64,000 nucleotides of DNA from Campylobacter sp. W0018. GTDB taxonomy: Bacteria; Campylobacterota; Campylobacteria; Campylobacterales; Campylobacteraceae. The notes beneath the pieces are model-generated. The model had not been told where the DNA came from and ran no database searches. It saw nothing but the letters and a program-made list of their open reading frames with translations. This document shows positions 9,129 to 16,936 of the stretch, in pieces (position 1 is the stretch's first letter; every line of letters starts with the position of its first letter). Location of the stretch: contig JACHTQ010000006.1 of the NCBI GenBank assembly GCA_020135845.1, forward strand, positions 17,309 through 81,308. Reading direction: 5' to 3'. Made by a program: the position numbers and the translations under genes.

Positions 9129-10059
9129 TTGGAAAAAAATTGAAGATTTAAATTTAAAAGAAGTTATGAGCAAAACACAAATTGAAATTGATTTTTTAAA
9201 TGCTCTAATTAAAAAAGATTTTTCAACTTTACACCGTTTTAATGTAAAAGGTTTTGTAAAAATTTTGAGTCGAGAATACGATCTTGATTTTACTGATTTT
9301 AATGAAGAATATGAAGCTTATTTGAATGAAAATAATTTAAATTCAGTTAAAAATAATAATATAAAAATTACAACCCCAAAGCTTGATGTTTATCATCAAA
9401 AATCAACCAATTTTATTGTTTTGATTATGCTTTGTATTGTGGCTATTATTTTGGCTTTAGGGATTTATTATTTTGACACGATTAAGATTTTCTTTAAAAA
9501 CGAACAAAATAATTCTAGTTTAGCAGTTGTAGATATCATAGGAAAAGCACAAAGCAATTTAAAGTCTTTAGAAAGCAATGTTATTGTAATCAATAATAAA
9601 GCTAAAGAAAAATCAGATGAAAATACAAGTGCTGAGATTATACCTAATGTTCAAGATACTCAAACACAAGAGCAAAATATAACTCAAGAAGTGGATGAAA
9701 ACACAACAATACAAAACAATCAAACCACTGAAGATGCCGAATATAAAGAGCAAGATATCCCACTAGAAAGTGCTAATAAAAATGCTCATTTTAAAATTTC
9801 TACTAAAACTTGGATTGGCATTATTGAGTTGCAAAAATATAAAAAAACAAGTTTCGTAAAAAGTGAAGATTTTACTCTTCCTTTAGACACTGATCAGTTA
9901 ATTTTAACAGGCCCTTCTGCTTTAAGTGTTATCGATGAAAACAACAAAGAACATCAATTTCCAATAGGAAACCCTAAGCGCTTCTTGATTAAAGATGGAA
10001 AAATTAAAAGTATCTCTTTGAGTGAATTTATGAAGCTTAATAAAGGTAGAGAATGGTAA
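9121..10059 (+). CDS. Bitopic membrane protein with disordered linker (Cj0152c-like)
   Basis: A 312-residue protein: a cytoplasmic N-terminal domain (1-95), one membrane helix (about 98-116), a low-complexity periplasmic linker rich in Gln, Asn, Thr and Glu (about 160-220) and a C-terminal globular region (about 223-312). The order of cytoplasmic domain, single helix, linker and C-terminal beta-type domain recalls RodZ, but I cannot confirm homology. It overlaps the rlmB-like gene by 8 bp and the following exported protein by 7 bp, suggesting a joint envelope role. Confidence 0.78.
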   Translation: MLNWKKIEDLNLKEVMSKTQIEIDFLNALIKKDFSTLHRFNVKGFVKILSREYDLDFTDFNEEYEAYLNENNLNSVKNNNIKITTPKLDVYHQKSTNFIVLIMLCIVAIILALGIYYFDTIKIFFKNEQNNSSLAVVDIIGKAQSNLKSLESNVIVINNKAKEKSDENTSAEIIPNVQDTQTQEQNITQEVDENTTIQNNQTTEDAEYKEQDIPLESANKNAHFKISTKTWIGIIELQKYKKTSFVKSEDFTLPLDTDQLILTGPSALSVIDENNKEHQFPIGNPKRFLIKDGKIKSISLSEFMKLNKGREW

Positions 10060-10859
10060 GGATCGTCTTTCTTTTTTTCTTTTTTACGCAAGTAGCTTTT
10101 GCGGTTTCAAGTTTAGAATTAGCTCAAAATTTAGTCAATGATGCCAGTAAAAATTCTCAACTCAAGCTTTTATTTGCAAATTCCTCTTGTTTAGATGATA
10201 AGGGAAATTTAGATATTGCTAAAATTTCAAGAGTTTTAAAAATTAATTCTTTACTTAATTTAAATTTATCAAATTCTCAAACTTTAAAATTAAATTTTAG
10301 AGCTAAAGCTGATTCAGTTGTTTTTTTTAAAATTTTATTTGATGCTTTGATTGAAAGCGGATATGTTTATTTTATCCCTACAGAATTAATTTTACATGAG
10401 GGAAATATTGATTATACAGTGCAGGTTGATTCTCAATATATATTAGATCCAGAAACCTTATATAAATTATTGAAAAAAAATTCAGTTTATATAGACAATA
10501 TTAAACAAATAGGGCCTTATTTTTATCAATACGATTTAAATTTTGATAATGCAAAACTAAATACTAATGTCAATATCTCTTTAAATTCTTTAACCATTTT
10601 GGAAAGACCTCTTAAAGATTATATTTTCACAACCAAAAATGCCTCTAAACTGATTATAGATGCAAGTGATTCTGACTTTTGGTTTCCTAAAGTATTATTT
10701 TTGGATAAAAATCTTAATTTGATTAAAAGCATAAAAAATAATGAACAAAATAACCATTTTGAAGAATTCATTCCAAGTGGATCGGTTTATGTTATAGTGA
10801 GCGATATGTATAGTTTAGATAATATCCGCAGAGGTTTAAAAGTGCTTTTGAAGAAATAA
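10053..10859 (+). CDS. Exported protein of unknown function (Cj0151c-like)
   Basis: A 268-residue protein with an N-terminal signal sequence (hydrophobic VFLFFFFTQVAFAV, cleavage near 17-18). The mature part has no cysteine pairs or catalytic motif that I recognise and appears mainly alternating beta/alpha. It overlaps the preceding bitopic membrane protein gene by 7 bp and precedes the aminotransferase by 9 bp. Probably periplasmic; function unknown. Confidence 0.78.
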   Translation: MVRIVFLFFFFTQVAFAVSSLELAQNLVNDASKNSQLKLLFANSSCLDDKGNLDIAKISRVLKINSLLNLNLSNSQTLKLNFRAKADSVVFFKILFDALIESGYVYFIPTELILHEGNIDYTVQVDSQYILDPETLYKLLKKNSVYIDNIKQIGPYFYQYDLNFDNAKLNTNVNISLNSLTILERPLKDYIFTTKNASKLIIDASDSDFWFPKVLFLDKNLNLIKSIKNNEQNNHFEEFIPSGSVYVIVSDMYSLDNIRRGLKVLLKK

Positions 10860-10868
10860 AGGAAAAAA

Positions 10869-12071
10869 ATGTTTGATGAAATTCGTTTTAATACCATAGA
10901 AAGATTGCCTAATTATGTTTTTGCTGAAGTTAATGCAATAAAAATGAATGCAAGACGTTTAGGGAAAGATATTATCGATTTTTCTATGGGAAATCCAGAT
11001 GGAAAAACCCCACAGCATATTATTGATAAATTATGCGAAAGTGCTAATAAAGATAAAACATCAGGATATTCTGCTTCTATTGGAATTTTTAAATTAAGAT
11101 TAGCAATTTGTGATTGGTATAAAAGAAAATATAATGTTAGTCTTGATCCTGAAAGTGAAGTTGTTGCTACTATGGGTTCTAAAGAAGGATTTGTTAATCT
11201 TGCTAGAGCAATGATTAATCCAGGCGATGTAGCTATAGTCCCAACTCCTGCTTATCCTATACACACTCAAGCTTTTATTATAGCTGGAGGCAATGTGGTT
11301 AAAATGCCTTTAGCTTATAATGATCAATTTGAATTAGATGAGGATAAATTCTTCCAAATTTTAAACACAACCTTACAAGAAAGCGTTCCAAAGCCTAAGT
11401 ATTTAGTTGTGAATTTTCCACATAATCCCACAACGGTAACTTGTGAAAAAAGTTTTTATGAAAGATTAGTTCAAATTGCAAAAAAAGAAAGATTTTATAT
11501 TATTTCAGATATTGCCTATGCTGATTTAACATACAATTCTTACAAAACTCCTTCAATTTTAGAAATTGATGGTGCTAAGGATGTAGCTGTAGAAACTTAT
11601 ACCCTTTCAAAATCTTACAATATGGCCGGTTGGAGAGTTGGATTTGTCGTAGGAAATAAGCGTTTGATCAGTGCTTTGAAAAAAATTAAATCTTGGTTTG
11701 ATTATGGGATGTATACTCCTATACAAGTAGCAGCAACGGTTGCGTTAAATTCTGATCAAAGTTGTGTTGAAAATATCAGATTAAATTATGAAAAAAGAAT
11801 GCAGGTTTTAATCGAATCTTTTTCTAATATAGGCTGGAATTTGTCAAAACCTAATGCAAGTATGTTTATTTGGGCTAAACTTCCACCCCAAAAAGCTCAT
11901 TTAAAAAGTTTAGAATTTTCAAAGCAACTTTTGCAAGAAGCTAATGTAGCTGTTAGTCCAGGGGTTGGTTTTGGAGAAGCAGGTGATGATTATGTGCGTA
12001 TTGCTTTAATAGAAAATGAAAATCGCATACGCCAAGCTGCTAGAAATATAAAAAAATATCTTAAAGAGTGA
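10869..12071 (+). CDS. Class I/II PLP aminotransferase
   Basis: A 400-residue fold-type I aminotransferase, closest in feel to AlaC/AspC-type alanine or aspartate transaminases. The pyridoxal-phosphate lysine lies in LSKSYNMAGWRVGF (K248). The NFPHNPTT motif (about 179-186) and ISDIAYADL (about 214-222) bind the cofactor ring. The arginine near VRIAL (C-terminal) binds the substrate carboxylate. Homoserine dehydrogenase follows immediately, which fits amino acid synthesis around aspartate and threonine. The substrate is not decided. Confidence 0.88.
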   Translation: MFDEIRFNTIERLPNYVFAEVNAIKMNARRLGKDIIDFSMGNPDGKTPQHIIDKLCESANKDKTSGYSASIGIFKLRLAICDWYKRKYNVSLDPESEVVATMGSKEGFVNLARAMINPGDVAIVPTPAYPIHTQAFIIAGGNVVKMPLAYNDQFELDEDKFFQILNTTLQESVPKPKYLVVNFPHNPTTVTCEKSFYERLVQIAKKERFYIISDIAYADLTYNSYKTPSILEIDGAKDVAVETYTLSKSYNMAGWRVGFVVGNKRLISALKKIKSWFDYGMYTPIQVAATVALNSDQSCVENIRLNYEKRMQVLIESFSNIGWNLSKPNASMFIWAKLPPQKAHLKSLEFSKQLLQEANVAVSPGVGFGEAGDDYVRIALIENENRIRQAARNIKKYLKE

Positions 12072-12073
12072 TA

Positions 12074-13321
12074 ATGAAAGTCGCGATTTTAGGTTATGGA
12101 ACTGTAGGTAGTGCAGTTGTTAAAACTTTATTGGAAAATCAAAAAATCATTAAGGCAAGATGCGGGCAGGATATTATTCCTGTAATTGCCCTAGCAAAAA
12201 CTCCAAAAAACAATGCTTTAATTCCAGTAACAACAGATTTCAATGAAATTTTAAACCGAGATGATATCGATGTCTTTGTTGAACTTATGGGCGGAATTGA
12301 TAAACCTTTTGAATTTATAAGTGAAATTTTAAAAAAAGGAAAAAGCGTTGTAACGGCTAATAAAGCTTTATTAGCTTATCATCGTTACGAGCTTGAAAAT
12401 TTGGCTAAAAATTTAGCTTTTGGATATGAAGCTAGTGTGGCTGGGGGTATTCCGATTATTAAAGTTTTAAAAGAGGGTTTGAGTGCTAATAATATTATAA
12501 GTATAAAAGGTATTCTAAATGGAACTTGCAATTATATTTTAACTTGTATGCAACAAGGAATGGATTTTAATAGTGCCTTAAAAAAAGCTCAGGAATTAGG
12601 ATATGCTGAATCAGATCCAAGTTTTGACATACAAGGTAAAGATGCAGCCCATAAACTTTTAATCTTAGCCAGCATCGCTTATCATCTTGATGCTAAGCCA
12701 GAAGATATTTTAATAGAAGGTATTGAAAATATAAGATCTGAAGATATGTATTTTGCTAAAGAGTTTGATTTTACGATTAAACTTTTAGGCATTGCTAAGT
12801 TAAAAGATTCTTGCGTGGAGTTAAGAATTCATCCTACCATGATCAGCAAAGATAAAATTCTTTCAAAAGTAGATGGAGTGATGAATGCAGTTTCTATCGA
12901 AGGAGATTTGCTAGGAGAAAGTTTGTACTATGGAGCTGGAGCTGGTGGAATGGCAACTGCAAGTGCAGTCATTTCAGATCTTATTGATATTGCAAAAGAA
13001 AACCTTAAATCACCTATGTTAGGTTTTAGAAAAAATATTGAATTTAAACTTTTGAAACAAGATGAAATTTATACAAAATATTATTTAAGAATTAAAGTTG
13101 AAGATAGAATAGGTGTATTGTCTGAAATCACGCAGCTTATGTCTAAAAATTTAATTTCGATAGATAGTTTTTTACAAAAATCTAAAAAAGATGAAAATCA
13201 TGCAACTTTATTTTTTACTACGCATTTTACTTATGAAAAAAGCATCAAAGCTTTGCTTGAAATATTGGAAAAACAAGACTTTATTAAAGATAAACCTTTT
13301 ATGATGCGCATAGAAGAGTAA
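12074..13321 (+). CDS. hom: Homoserine dehydrogenase
   Basis: Reduces aspartate semialdehyde to homoserine for threonine and methionine. The NAD(P)-binding motif GYGTVGSAV is at 7-15, VVTANKALLA and EASVAGGIPIIK mark the catalytic core, and GILNGTCNYIL is the family signature. A C-terminal ACT domain (about residues 335-415) suggests allosteric control by an amino acid. I start it at the ATG at 12074 behind AAAGAG; a GTG at 12068 would add two residues and overlap the aminotransferase stop. The 415-residue length is normal. Confidence 0.94.
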   Translation: MKVAILGYGTVGSAVVKTLLENQKIIKARCGQDIIPVIALAKTPKNNALIPVTTDFNEILNRDDIDVFVELMGGIDKPFEFISEILKKGKSVVTANKALLAYHRYELENLAKNLAFGYEASVAGGIPIIKVLKEGLSANNIISIKGILNGTCNYILTCMQQGMDFNSALKKAQELGYAESDPSFDIQGKDAAHKLLILASIAYHLDAKPEDILIEGIENIRSEDMYFAKEFDFTIKLLGIAKLKDSCVELRIHPTMISKDKILSKVDGVMNAVSIEGDLLGESLYYGAGAGGMATASAVISDLIDIAKENLKSPMLGFRKNIEFKLLKQDEIYTKYYLRIKVEDRIGVLSEITQLMSKNLISIDSFLQKSKKDENHATLFFTTHFTYEKSIKALLEILEKQDFIKDKPFMMRIEE

Positions 13322-13660
13322 ATGGGATTACAAGCTTATCTTGATGGTATCAAAGGAGAAGATAGGGCTTGTGTTTTTTTAAAAAAACACAATTTTACTA
13401 TTTTAGAAAGAAATTTTCACTCCAAATTTGGCGAAATTGATATTATTGCTATAAAAGATGATATATTACATTTTATAGAAGTTAAATTCACTCAAAATAA
13501 TTATAATATTTATGAACGTTTTGATTATAACAAATATCAAAAAATTATCAAAACTATTGAAGTTTATCTCTTGAAAAAAAGATTAAATCATGATTTTCAA
13601 GTTGATCTAATTTGTATTAAGGATAATATAATAGAATTTATTCAAAATATTAGTTTTTAA
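13322..13660 (+). CDS. YraN-family (UPF0102) nuclease-like protein
   Basis: A 112-residue protein with the restriction-endonuclease-like core of the UPF0102/YraN family: the GEIDIIAIKDD and IEVKF elements supply the E...D...ExK pattern of PD-(D/E)XK enzymes. Its ATG directly follows the hom stop codon. Biological role is not settled for the family; a link to DNA uptake or repair is often suggested. Confidence 0.85.
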   Translation: MGLQAYLDGIKGEDRACVFLKKHNFTILERNFHSKFGEIDIIAIKDDILHFIEVKFTQNNYNIYERFDYNKYQKIIKTIEVYLLKKRLNHDFQVDLICIKDNIIEFIQNISF

Positions 13661-13713
13661 GCTGATATTTAAAAAAATAAATTAAAATTAGATAAAAATA
13701 CGAAAGGAAGAAA

Positions 13714-14028
13714 ATGGGAAAGTATATAGAATTAACTTCTGAAAATTTTTCACAAGTAAAAGAAGGTGTTGCTTTAGTTGACTTTTGGGCTCCTTGGTGC
13801 GGTCCTTGCAGAATGCTTGCTCCTGTGATTGATGAACTTGCAAATGATTTTGATGGAAAAGCAAAAATTTGCAAAATCAATACAGATGAACAAGGCGATT
13901 TAGCAGCAGAATACGGAGTAAGATCAATTCCTACTTTGATATTTTTTAAAAATGGAGAGGTTGTAGATCAACTTGTAGGCGCACAGTCAAAACAAGCTAT
14001 TACCGATAAACTTAATTCACTACTTTAA
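13714..14028 (+). CDS. trxA: Thioredoxin
   Basis: A 104-residue cytoplasmic thioredoxin with the active-site motif WCGPC at 28-32 and the cis-proline loop SIPTL near 74-78. Preceded by a strong GAAAGGAAG ribosome site. Followed by a rho-independent terminator and then trxB, so the pair is adjacent but probably transcribed separately. Confidence 0.97.
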   Translation: MGKYIELTSENFSQVKEGVALVDFWAPWCGPCRMLAPVIDELANDFDGKAKICKINTDEQGDLAAEYGVRSIPTLIFFKNGEVVDQLVGAQSKQAITDKLNSLL

Positions 14029-14032
14029 TCCT

Positions 14033-14060
14033 AAAAAGCTAGTATATGCTAGCTTTTTTT
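14033..14060 (+). terminator. Rho-independent terminator after trxA
   Basis: A 10-bp stem AAAAAGCTAG / CTAGCTTTTT with a 6-nt loop, ending in a T run, starting 4 bp after the trxA stop. Separates trxA from trxB. Confidence 0.85.
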
Positions 14061-14152
14061 CAAATTTATACTAAATAATAATTTTTATTATCTACTATTA
14101 AGAGTAATTTTTATATTATTACTGATAAAAAATAAAAACAAAAGGAAATTAT

Positions 14153-15091
14153 ATGTTAGATTTAGCAATTATAGGTGGAGGCCCTGCTGGTCTCAGTGCC
14201 GGTCTTTATGCGACTCGTGGTGGTTTAAAAAATGTAGTGATGTTTGAAAAAGGTATGCCAGGAGGACAAATCACTTCAAGTTCTGAAATTGAAAATTATC
14301 CAGGTGTGTCACAAGTTATGGATGGGATTTCTTTTATGGCTCCTTGGAATGAACAATGTATGCGTTTCGGACTTAAACATGAAATGGTTGGTGTAGAGCA
14401 AATTTTGCAAAATAATGATAAAACTTTTACGATTAAATTAGAAGGTGGAAAAACACAAGCAGCAAAAGCTGTAATTGTTTGCACAGGATCAGCTCCTAAA
14501 AGAGCTGGTTTTAAAGGGGAAGATGAATTTTTTGGAAAAGGAGTGAGTACTTGCGCAACGTGCGATGGATTTTTTTATAAAAATAAAGAAGTTGCAGTTT
14601 TAGGTGGTGGTGATACAGCATTAGAAGAATCTTTATATCTTGCTAATATCTGCTCTAAAGTCTATCTTATCCATCGTAGAGATGAATTTAGAGCTGCTCC
14701 CTCAACAGTTGAAAAAGTTAAGAAAAATGAGAAAATCGAATTGATTACTAGTGCAAGTATTGATGAGGTTTATGGTGATAAAATGGGAGTAAGTGGAGTA
14801 AAAGTAAAATTAAAAGATGACAATATTAGAGATTTAAAAGTTCCAGGAATTTTTACTTTTGTTGGTTTAAATGTAAGAAATGAAATTTTAAAGCAAGATA
14901 ATGGTCAATTTTTATGTGCTATGGAAGAAGGTGGCCAAGTAAGTGTTGATCTTAAAATGCAAACCAATGTCTCAGGACTTTTTGCTGCAGGAGATTTGAG
15001 AAAAGATGCTCCTAAGCAAGTCATTTGTGCTGCAGGAGATGGTGCTATAGCTGCACTTAGTGCTATGGCTTATATAGAAAGCTTGCATTAA
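14153..15091 (+). CDS. trxB: Thioredoxin reductase
   Basis: FAD- and NADPH-dependent reductase of thioredoxin. The FAD-binding motif [10 protein letters not shown] is at 8-17, the redox-active CATC at 134-137, the NADPH motif GGGDTALEE near 151-159 and the second FAD motif GLFAAGDLR near 275-283. The 312-residue length is typical of low-molecular-weight TrxB. The ATG follows AAAGGAAA. It is the last gene of the conserved left block; what follows is strain-variable DNA. Confidence 0.96.
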   Translation: MLDLAIIGGGPAGLSAGLYATRGGLKNVVMFEKGMPGGQITSSSEIENYPGVSQVMDGISFMAPWNEQCMRFGLKHEMVGVEQILQNNDKTFTIKLEGGKTQAAKAVIVCTGSAPKRAGFKGEDEFFGKGVSTCATCDGFFYKNKEVAVLGGGDTALEESLYLANICSKVYLIHRRDEFRAAPSTVEKVKKNEKIELITSASIDEVYGDKMGVSGVKVKLKDDNIRDLKVPGIFTFVGLNVRNEILKQDNGQFLCAMEEGGQVSVDLKMQTNVSGLFAAGDLRKDAPKQVICAAGDGAIAALSAMAYIESLH

Positions 15092-15100
15092 TATTTTTTT

Positions 15101-15121
15101 AGGTTAGAAATTTTCTAACCT
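15101..15121. terminator. Hairpin after trxB, possible terminator
   Basis: Near-perfect inverted repeat AGGTTAGAA / TTCTAACCT with a 3-nt loop, 9 bp after the trxB stop. It lacks a T run on the 3' side, so termination would be weak or factor-assisted. Confidence 0.45.
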
Positions 15122-15366
15122 AATTCGATAATTATAAAAATTTCCTTTAAAATATAAAATTTATTTTAAAAAAATAATTTAAAATTTTTATATCAATGCA
15201 GAAGTGTTATTTAAATATTTAATATCATTTTAATTTCATTATTTAATAAATCAATTCATCAAATTTTATACTAAAAATTCACTGAGAAATCTAATTTATT
15301 ATTGAGTAATTCATATGAGAATAATTTTATATCTAATATTTTTTTTAATTTCAGTATAAATTAATA

Positions 15367-15376
15367 GGGGGGGGGG
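15367..15376 (+). repeat. G10 homopolymer tract in a promoter spacer
   Basis: Ten consecutive G residues in DNA that is otherwise almost pure A/T. The tract ends directly before TTATAAT. Poly-G tracts of 8 or more are the typical slipped-strand phase-variation sites in Campylobacter. Here the tract sits in the spacer between -35 and -10 rather than in a gene. Confidence 0.9.
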
Positions 15377-15377
15377 T

Positions 15378-15383
15378 TATAAT
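15378..15383 (+). promoter_or_regulatory. -10 box next to the G tract
   Basis: TATAAT immediately 3' of the G10 tract, 27 bp before the ATG of the YqaE-like gene, with an AAGGAGAAA ribosome site at about 15401-15409. It would drive the accessory genes at 15411-15937 and perhaps those beyond. Confidence 0.65.
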
Positions 15384-15410
15384 TTTTTGAATTTAATTTA
15401 AGGAGAAAGA

Positions 15411-15617
15411 ATGAGACTAATCATTTGTATTTTGTTACCTTGGCTCGGTTTTTTTACTATAGGAAAACCTTTTTCCGCAATTATATGTTTTATTTTGCAA
15501 ATCACTCTTATTGGCTGGATACCTGCTATGGTTTGGGCTGTATACGCTCTTAATCAATATAAAACAGATAAAAAAATTGCAAAAATTTTAAAAGAACAAG
15601 ATAGGGGGAATCAATGA
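15411..15617 (+). CDS. YqaE/Pmp3-like small membrane protein
   Basis: A 68-residue protein with two membrane helices. The pattern LPWLGFFTIGKPFSAIICF followed by GWIPAMVWAVYAL matches the YqaE/Pmp3 proteolipid family, though it is longer at the C-terminus (charged tail ending DRGNQ) than the usual 52 residues. Family members influence membrane potential or stress tolerance; no specific role can be assigned here. Its stop overlaps the next start by 4 bp (ATGA), so the two are co-translated behind the G-tract promoter. Confidence 0.72.
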   Translation: MRLIICILLPWLGFFTIGKPFSAIICFILQITLIGWIPAMVWAVYALNQYKTDKKIAKILKEQDRGNQ

Positions 15618-15937
15618 AGTATTTATTATATATTGTTTTAGCTTTTATTTTAAGCGCTTGTTACCAAAAAGGTTTGGAAGTTAATCAAGATAAATTAAAT
15701 TCTATTGTTATAGGAAAGAGTACGCAAGAAGATGTGGAAAAAATTATAGGTTATCCTGTAAGAAAAACAAGTTTGGGTAATAAAGAGGTATGGTATTACG
15801 ATTTTACTAGAATTTCTTCTCTTCCTGGATTTGATAAAGATGAAAGTACAGTTTTTGAATTTAATAAAAAAGGTATAGTGGTTAAAAAATATAAAACTAC
15901 AGGCTCTGGAAACTCAAATCCTTTATTAGGTGGTTAA
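15614..15937 (+). CDS. Lipoprotein with BamE/SmpA-like domain
   Basis: A 107-residue lipoprotein: signal peptide with lipobox LSAC (C16), then the pattern VIGKSTQEDVEKIIGYPV, followed by WYYDF and a strand ending VFEFNKKGIVVKKY. This G-x-S/T-xx-DV-xxxxG-P arrangement is the BamE/SmpA/OmlA-like fold. It is coupled to the YqaE-like gene by a 4-bp overlap. It is a small outer-membrane or periplasm-facing protein; whether it joins the BAM complex is unknown. The G/N/S-rich C-terminus is probably disordered. Confidence 0.72.
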   Translation: MKYLLYIVLAFILSACYQKGLEVNQDKLNSIVIGKSTQEDVEKIIGYPVRKTSLGNKEVWYYDFTRISSLPGFDKDESTVFEFNKKGIVVKKYKTTGSGNSNPLLGG

Positions 15938-15946
15938 TTTAAATAA

Positions 15947-16137
15947 AAAAAATACACCACAAAGGAAGAAGTTAGGAAAAGAAGTGATCTTTACACTAAA
16001 AAAGAAAGAGTTTTTATAGAAAAAGAAGAAATTGTCAATAAAAACAATAAATTATTTAGAGTAAAGACTCAAACATCAATCAGTCCTGATGGAGAAGAAG
16101 AAATCATCAAGACTGAAACATACCAAATTACTAGATA
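15947..16137 (+). pseudogene. 3' remnant of a gene without a start codon
   Basis: An open frame of about 62 codons with no ATG, GTG or TTG at its head (a stop codon lies at 15944-15946). It encodes a highly charged tail with segments KEEVRKRSDLYTKKERVFIE and SISPDGEEEIIKTETYQITR, then TAA. The composition looks like real coding sequence, and the next gene starts 9 bp later with a proper ribosome site (TAAAGGAAAA) between them. This suggests the 5' part of a gene was deleted. The family is not recognised. Confidence 0.5.
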
Positions 16138-16146
16138 AAGGAAAAA

Positions 16147-16569
16147 ATGAAAAAAATCTTATTTGCGATAGTTGCAGTATTTTTTATTGCTTGTGGTGGA
16201 GATAAACTTGTTAAATTTGAATACGAAAAAGGAAATAAAGAATTATTTGAAAAGGCAAATAATCTTATTAAAGAAAAATATCCAGATTATAATCTTTACT
16301 CATGGAGATCGCTAGAAAATATTTCAAGTATCGATAATGCAAAGCAAATTTATAATAAAATTGAAAATTATGTTTATGGAAGCAAACAAGAATATTTCAA
16401 AAATGATGAAACACATTATAGTAATTATATCTTGCTAGAAAAAAATGGAAGATATAGAATTTTAGTAGTGGAATGTTCCAAAGCAAGTAAATATAAAAAT
16501 CCTTTTGGTTTAGTAATAAGCAATCCAGAACGTTGCAATATAAATGAAATGCCAATCAGACAAAAATAA
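16147..16569 (+). CDS. Hypothetical lipoprotein
   Basis: A 140-residue exported lipoprotein with lipobox FIAC (C16) followed by GG. The mature part is rich in K, N, E and Y, with two cysteines (VVECSKAS and ERCNINE) that may pair. I do not recognise the fold. It is preceded by AAAGGAAAA and followed 17 bp later by a short membrane protein gene. Small lipoproteins just before a polytopic membrane gene occur in type IV secretion clusters, but this is only suggestive. Confidence 0.65.
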   Translation: MKKILFAIVAVFFIACGGDKLVKFEYEKGNKELFEKANNLIKEKYPDYNLYSWRSLENISSIDNAKQIYNKIENYVYGSKQEYFKNDETHYSNYILLEKNGRYRILVVECSKASKYKNPFGLVISNPERCNINEMPIRQK

Positions 16570-16586
16570 ATCAATAAAGAAATAAA

Positions 16587-16790
16587 ATGAATGAATTAAC
16601 TATTTCTGAATTGCCTTCAAACTGGATAGATACCGTAAGCTATACAATAGAAAATGCAGTATCGCCTATGTTTCAAAAAATGTTTCAAGGCGTTCATAAC
16701 GCCTTGTTTAGTGGAATGGGAGCTAGTATTTTTGTAATCTATTGCATTATATGGCTTTTAAGACAAACGCAAAAATTTTATAGTAATTAA
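16587..16790 (+). CDS. Short membrane protein, possibly truncated VirB6/TrbL-like N-terminus
   Basis: A 67-residue protein with one clear membrane helix (ASIFVIYCIIWLL, about 46-58) after an amphipathic N-terminal region containing NAVSPMFQKMFQGVHNALFSG. An N-terminal helical region followed by a first membrane helix with a glycine-rich turn resembles the start of VirB6/TrbL-type conjugation proteins, which continue for 250 or more residues. Here the frame stops at TAATAA. It may be a remnant of an integrated conjugative element or an unrelated small membrane protein. The ribosome site is weak (AAAGAAATAAA). Confidence 0.45.
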   Translation: MNELTISELPSNWIDTVSYTIENAVSPMFQKMFQGVHNALFSGMGASIFVIYCIIWLLRQTQKFYSN

Positions 16791-16810
16791 TAAGAATATT
16801 TTTAAAATAG

Positions 16811-16842
16811 ATAAAATATATATTAGCTATATTTTATTTTTC
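16811..16842 (+). terminator. AT-only hairpin with T run
   Basis: Perfect 10-bp inverted repeat ATAAAATATA / TATATTTTAT (16811-16820 and 16828-16837), 7-nt loop, followed by TTTTTC. A weak intrinsic terminator for the accessory cluster is plausible; the stem contains no G-C pairs. Confidence 0.35.
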
Positions 16843-16866
16843 TAAATATTATAATTCAATCAAGCA

Positions 16867-16895
16867 AGATAAAATAATGAAAGAGATAAAATAAT
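16867..16895. repeat. 12-bp direct repeat
   Basis: AGATAAAATAAT occurs at 16867-16878 and again at 16884-16895 (period 17 bp). A shorter copy, AGATAAAATA, lies at 16809-16818. The significance is uncertain in such AT-rich DNA. Confidence 0.4.
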
Positions 16896-16905
16896 AAAAC
16901 AAGTG

Positions 16906-16930
16906 ATTTTCTCCAATTAAGGAGAAAAAT
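16906..16930. terminator. Hairpin downstream of the DASS gene
   Basis: Inverted repeat TTTTCTCC / GGAGAAAA with a 6-nt loop just beyond the stop codon of the minus-strand transporter gene. Possible terminator for either direction; T runs are short. Confidence 0.4.
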
Positions 16931-16936
16931 TAATTT

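Larger units (their letters stand above)
15092..15410. other. Gene-poor AT-rich stretch upstream of the accessory cluster
   Basis: About 320 bp without a convincing gene. It holds a hairpin just after trxB, a long AT-rich region, a 14-codon reading frame at 15315-15359 resembling only a signal-peptide start, and the G10 tract with its -10 box at the right end. I see no transposase, tRNA or attachment-site repeat. Confidence 0.6.

Noticed and set aside
15315-15359. 14-codon frame resembling a signal peptide start
   Set aside because: Too short and without a ribosome site; it stops before the G tract. Could be a decayed gene start but cannot be supported.
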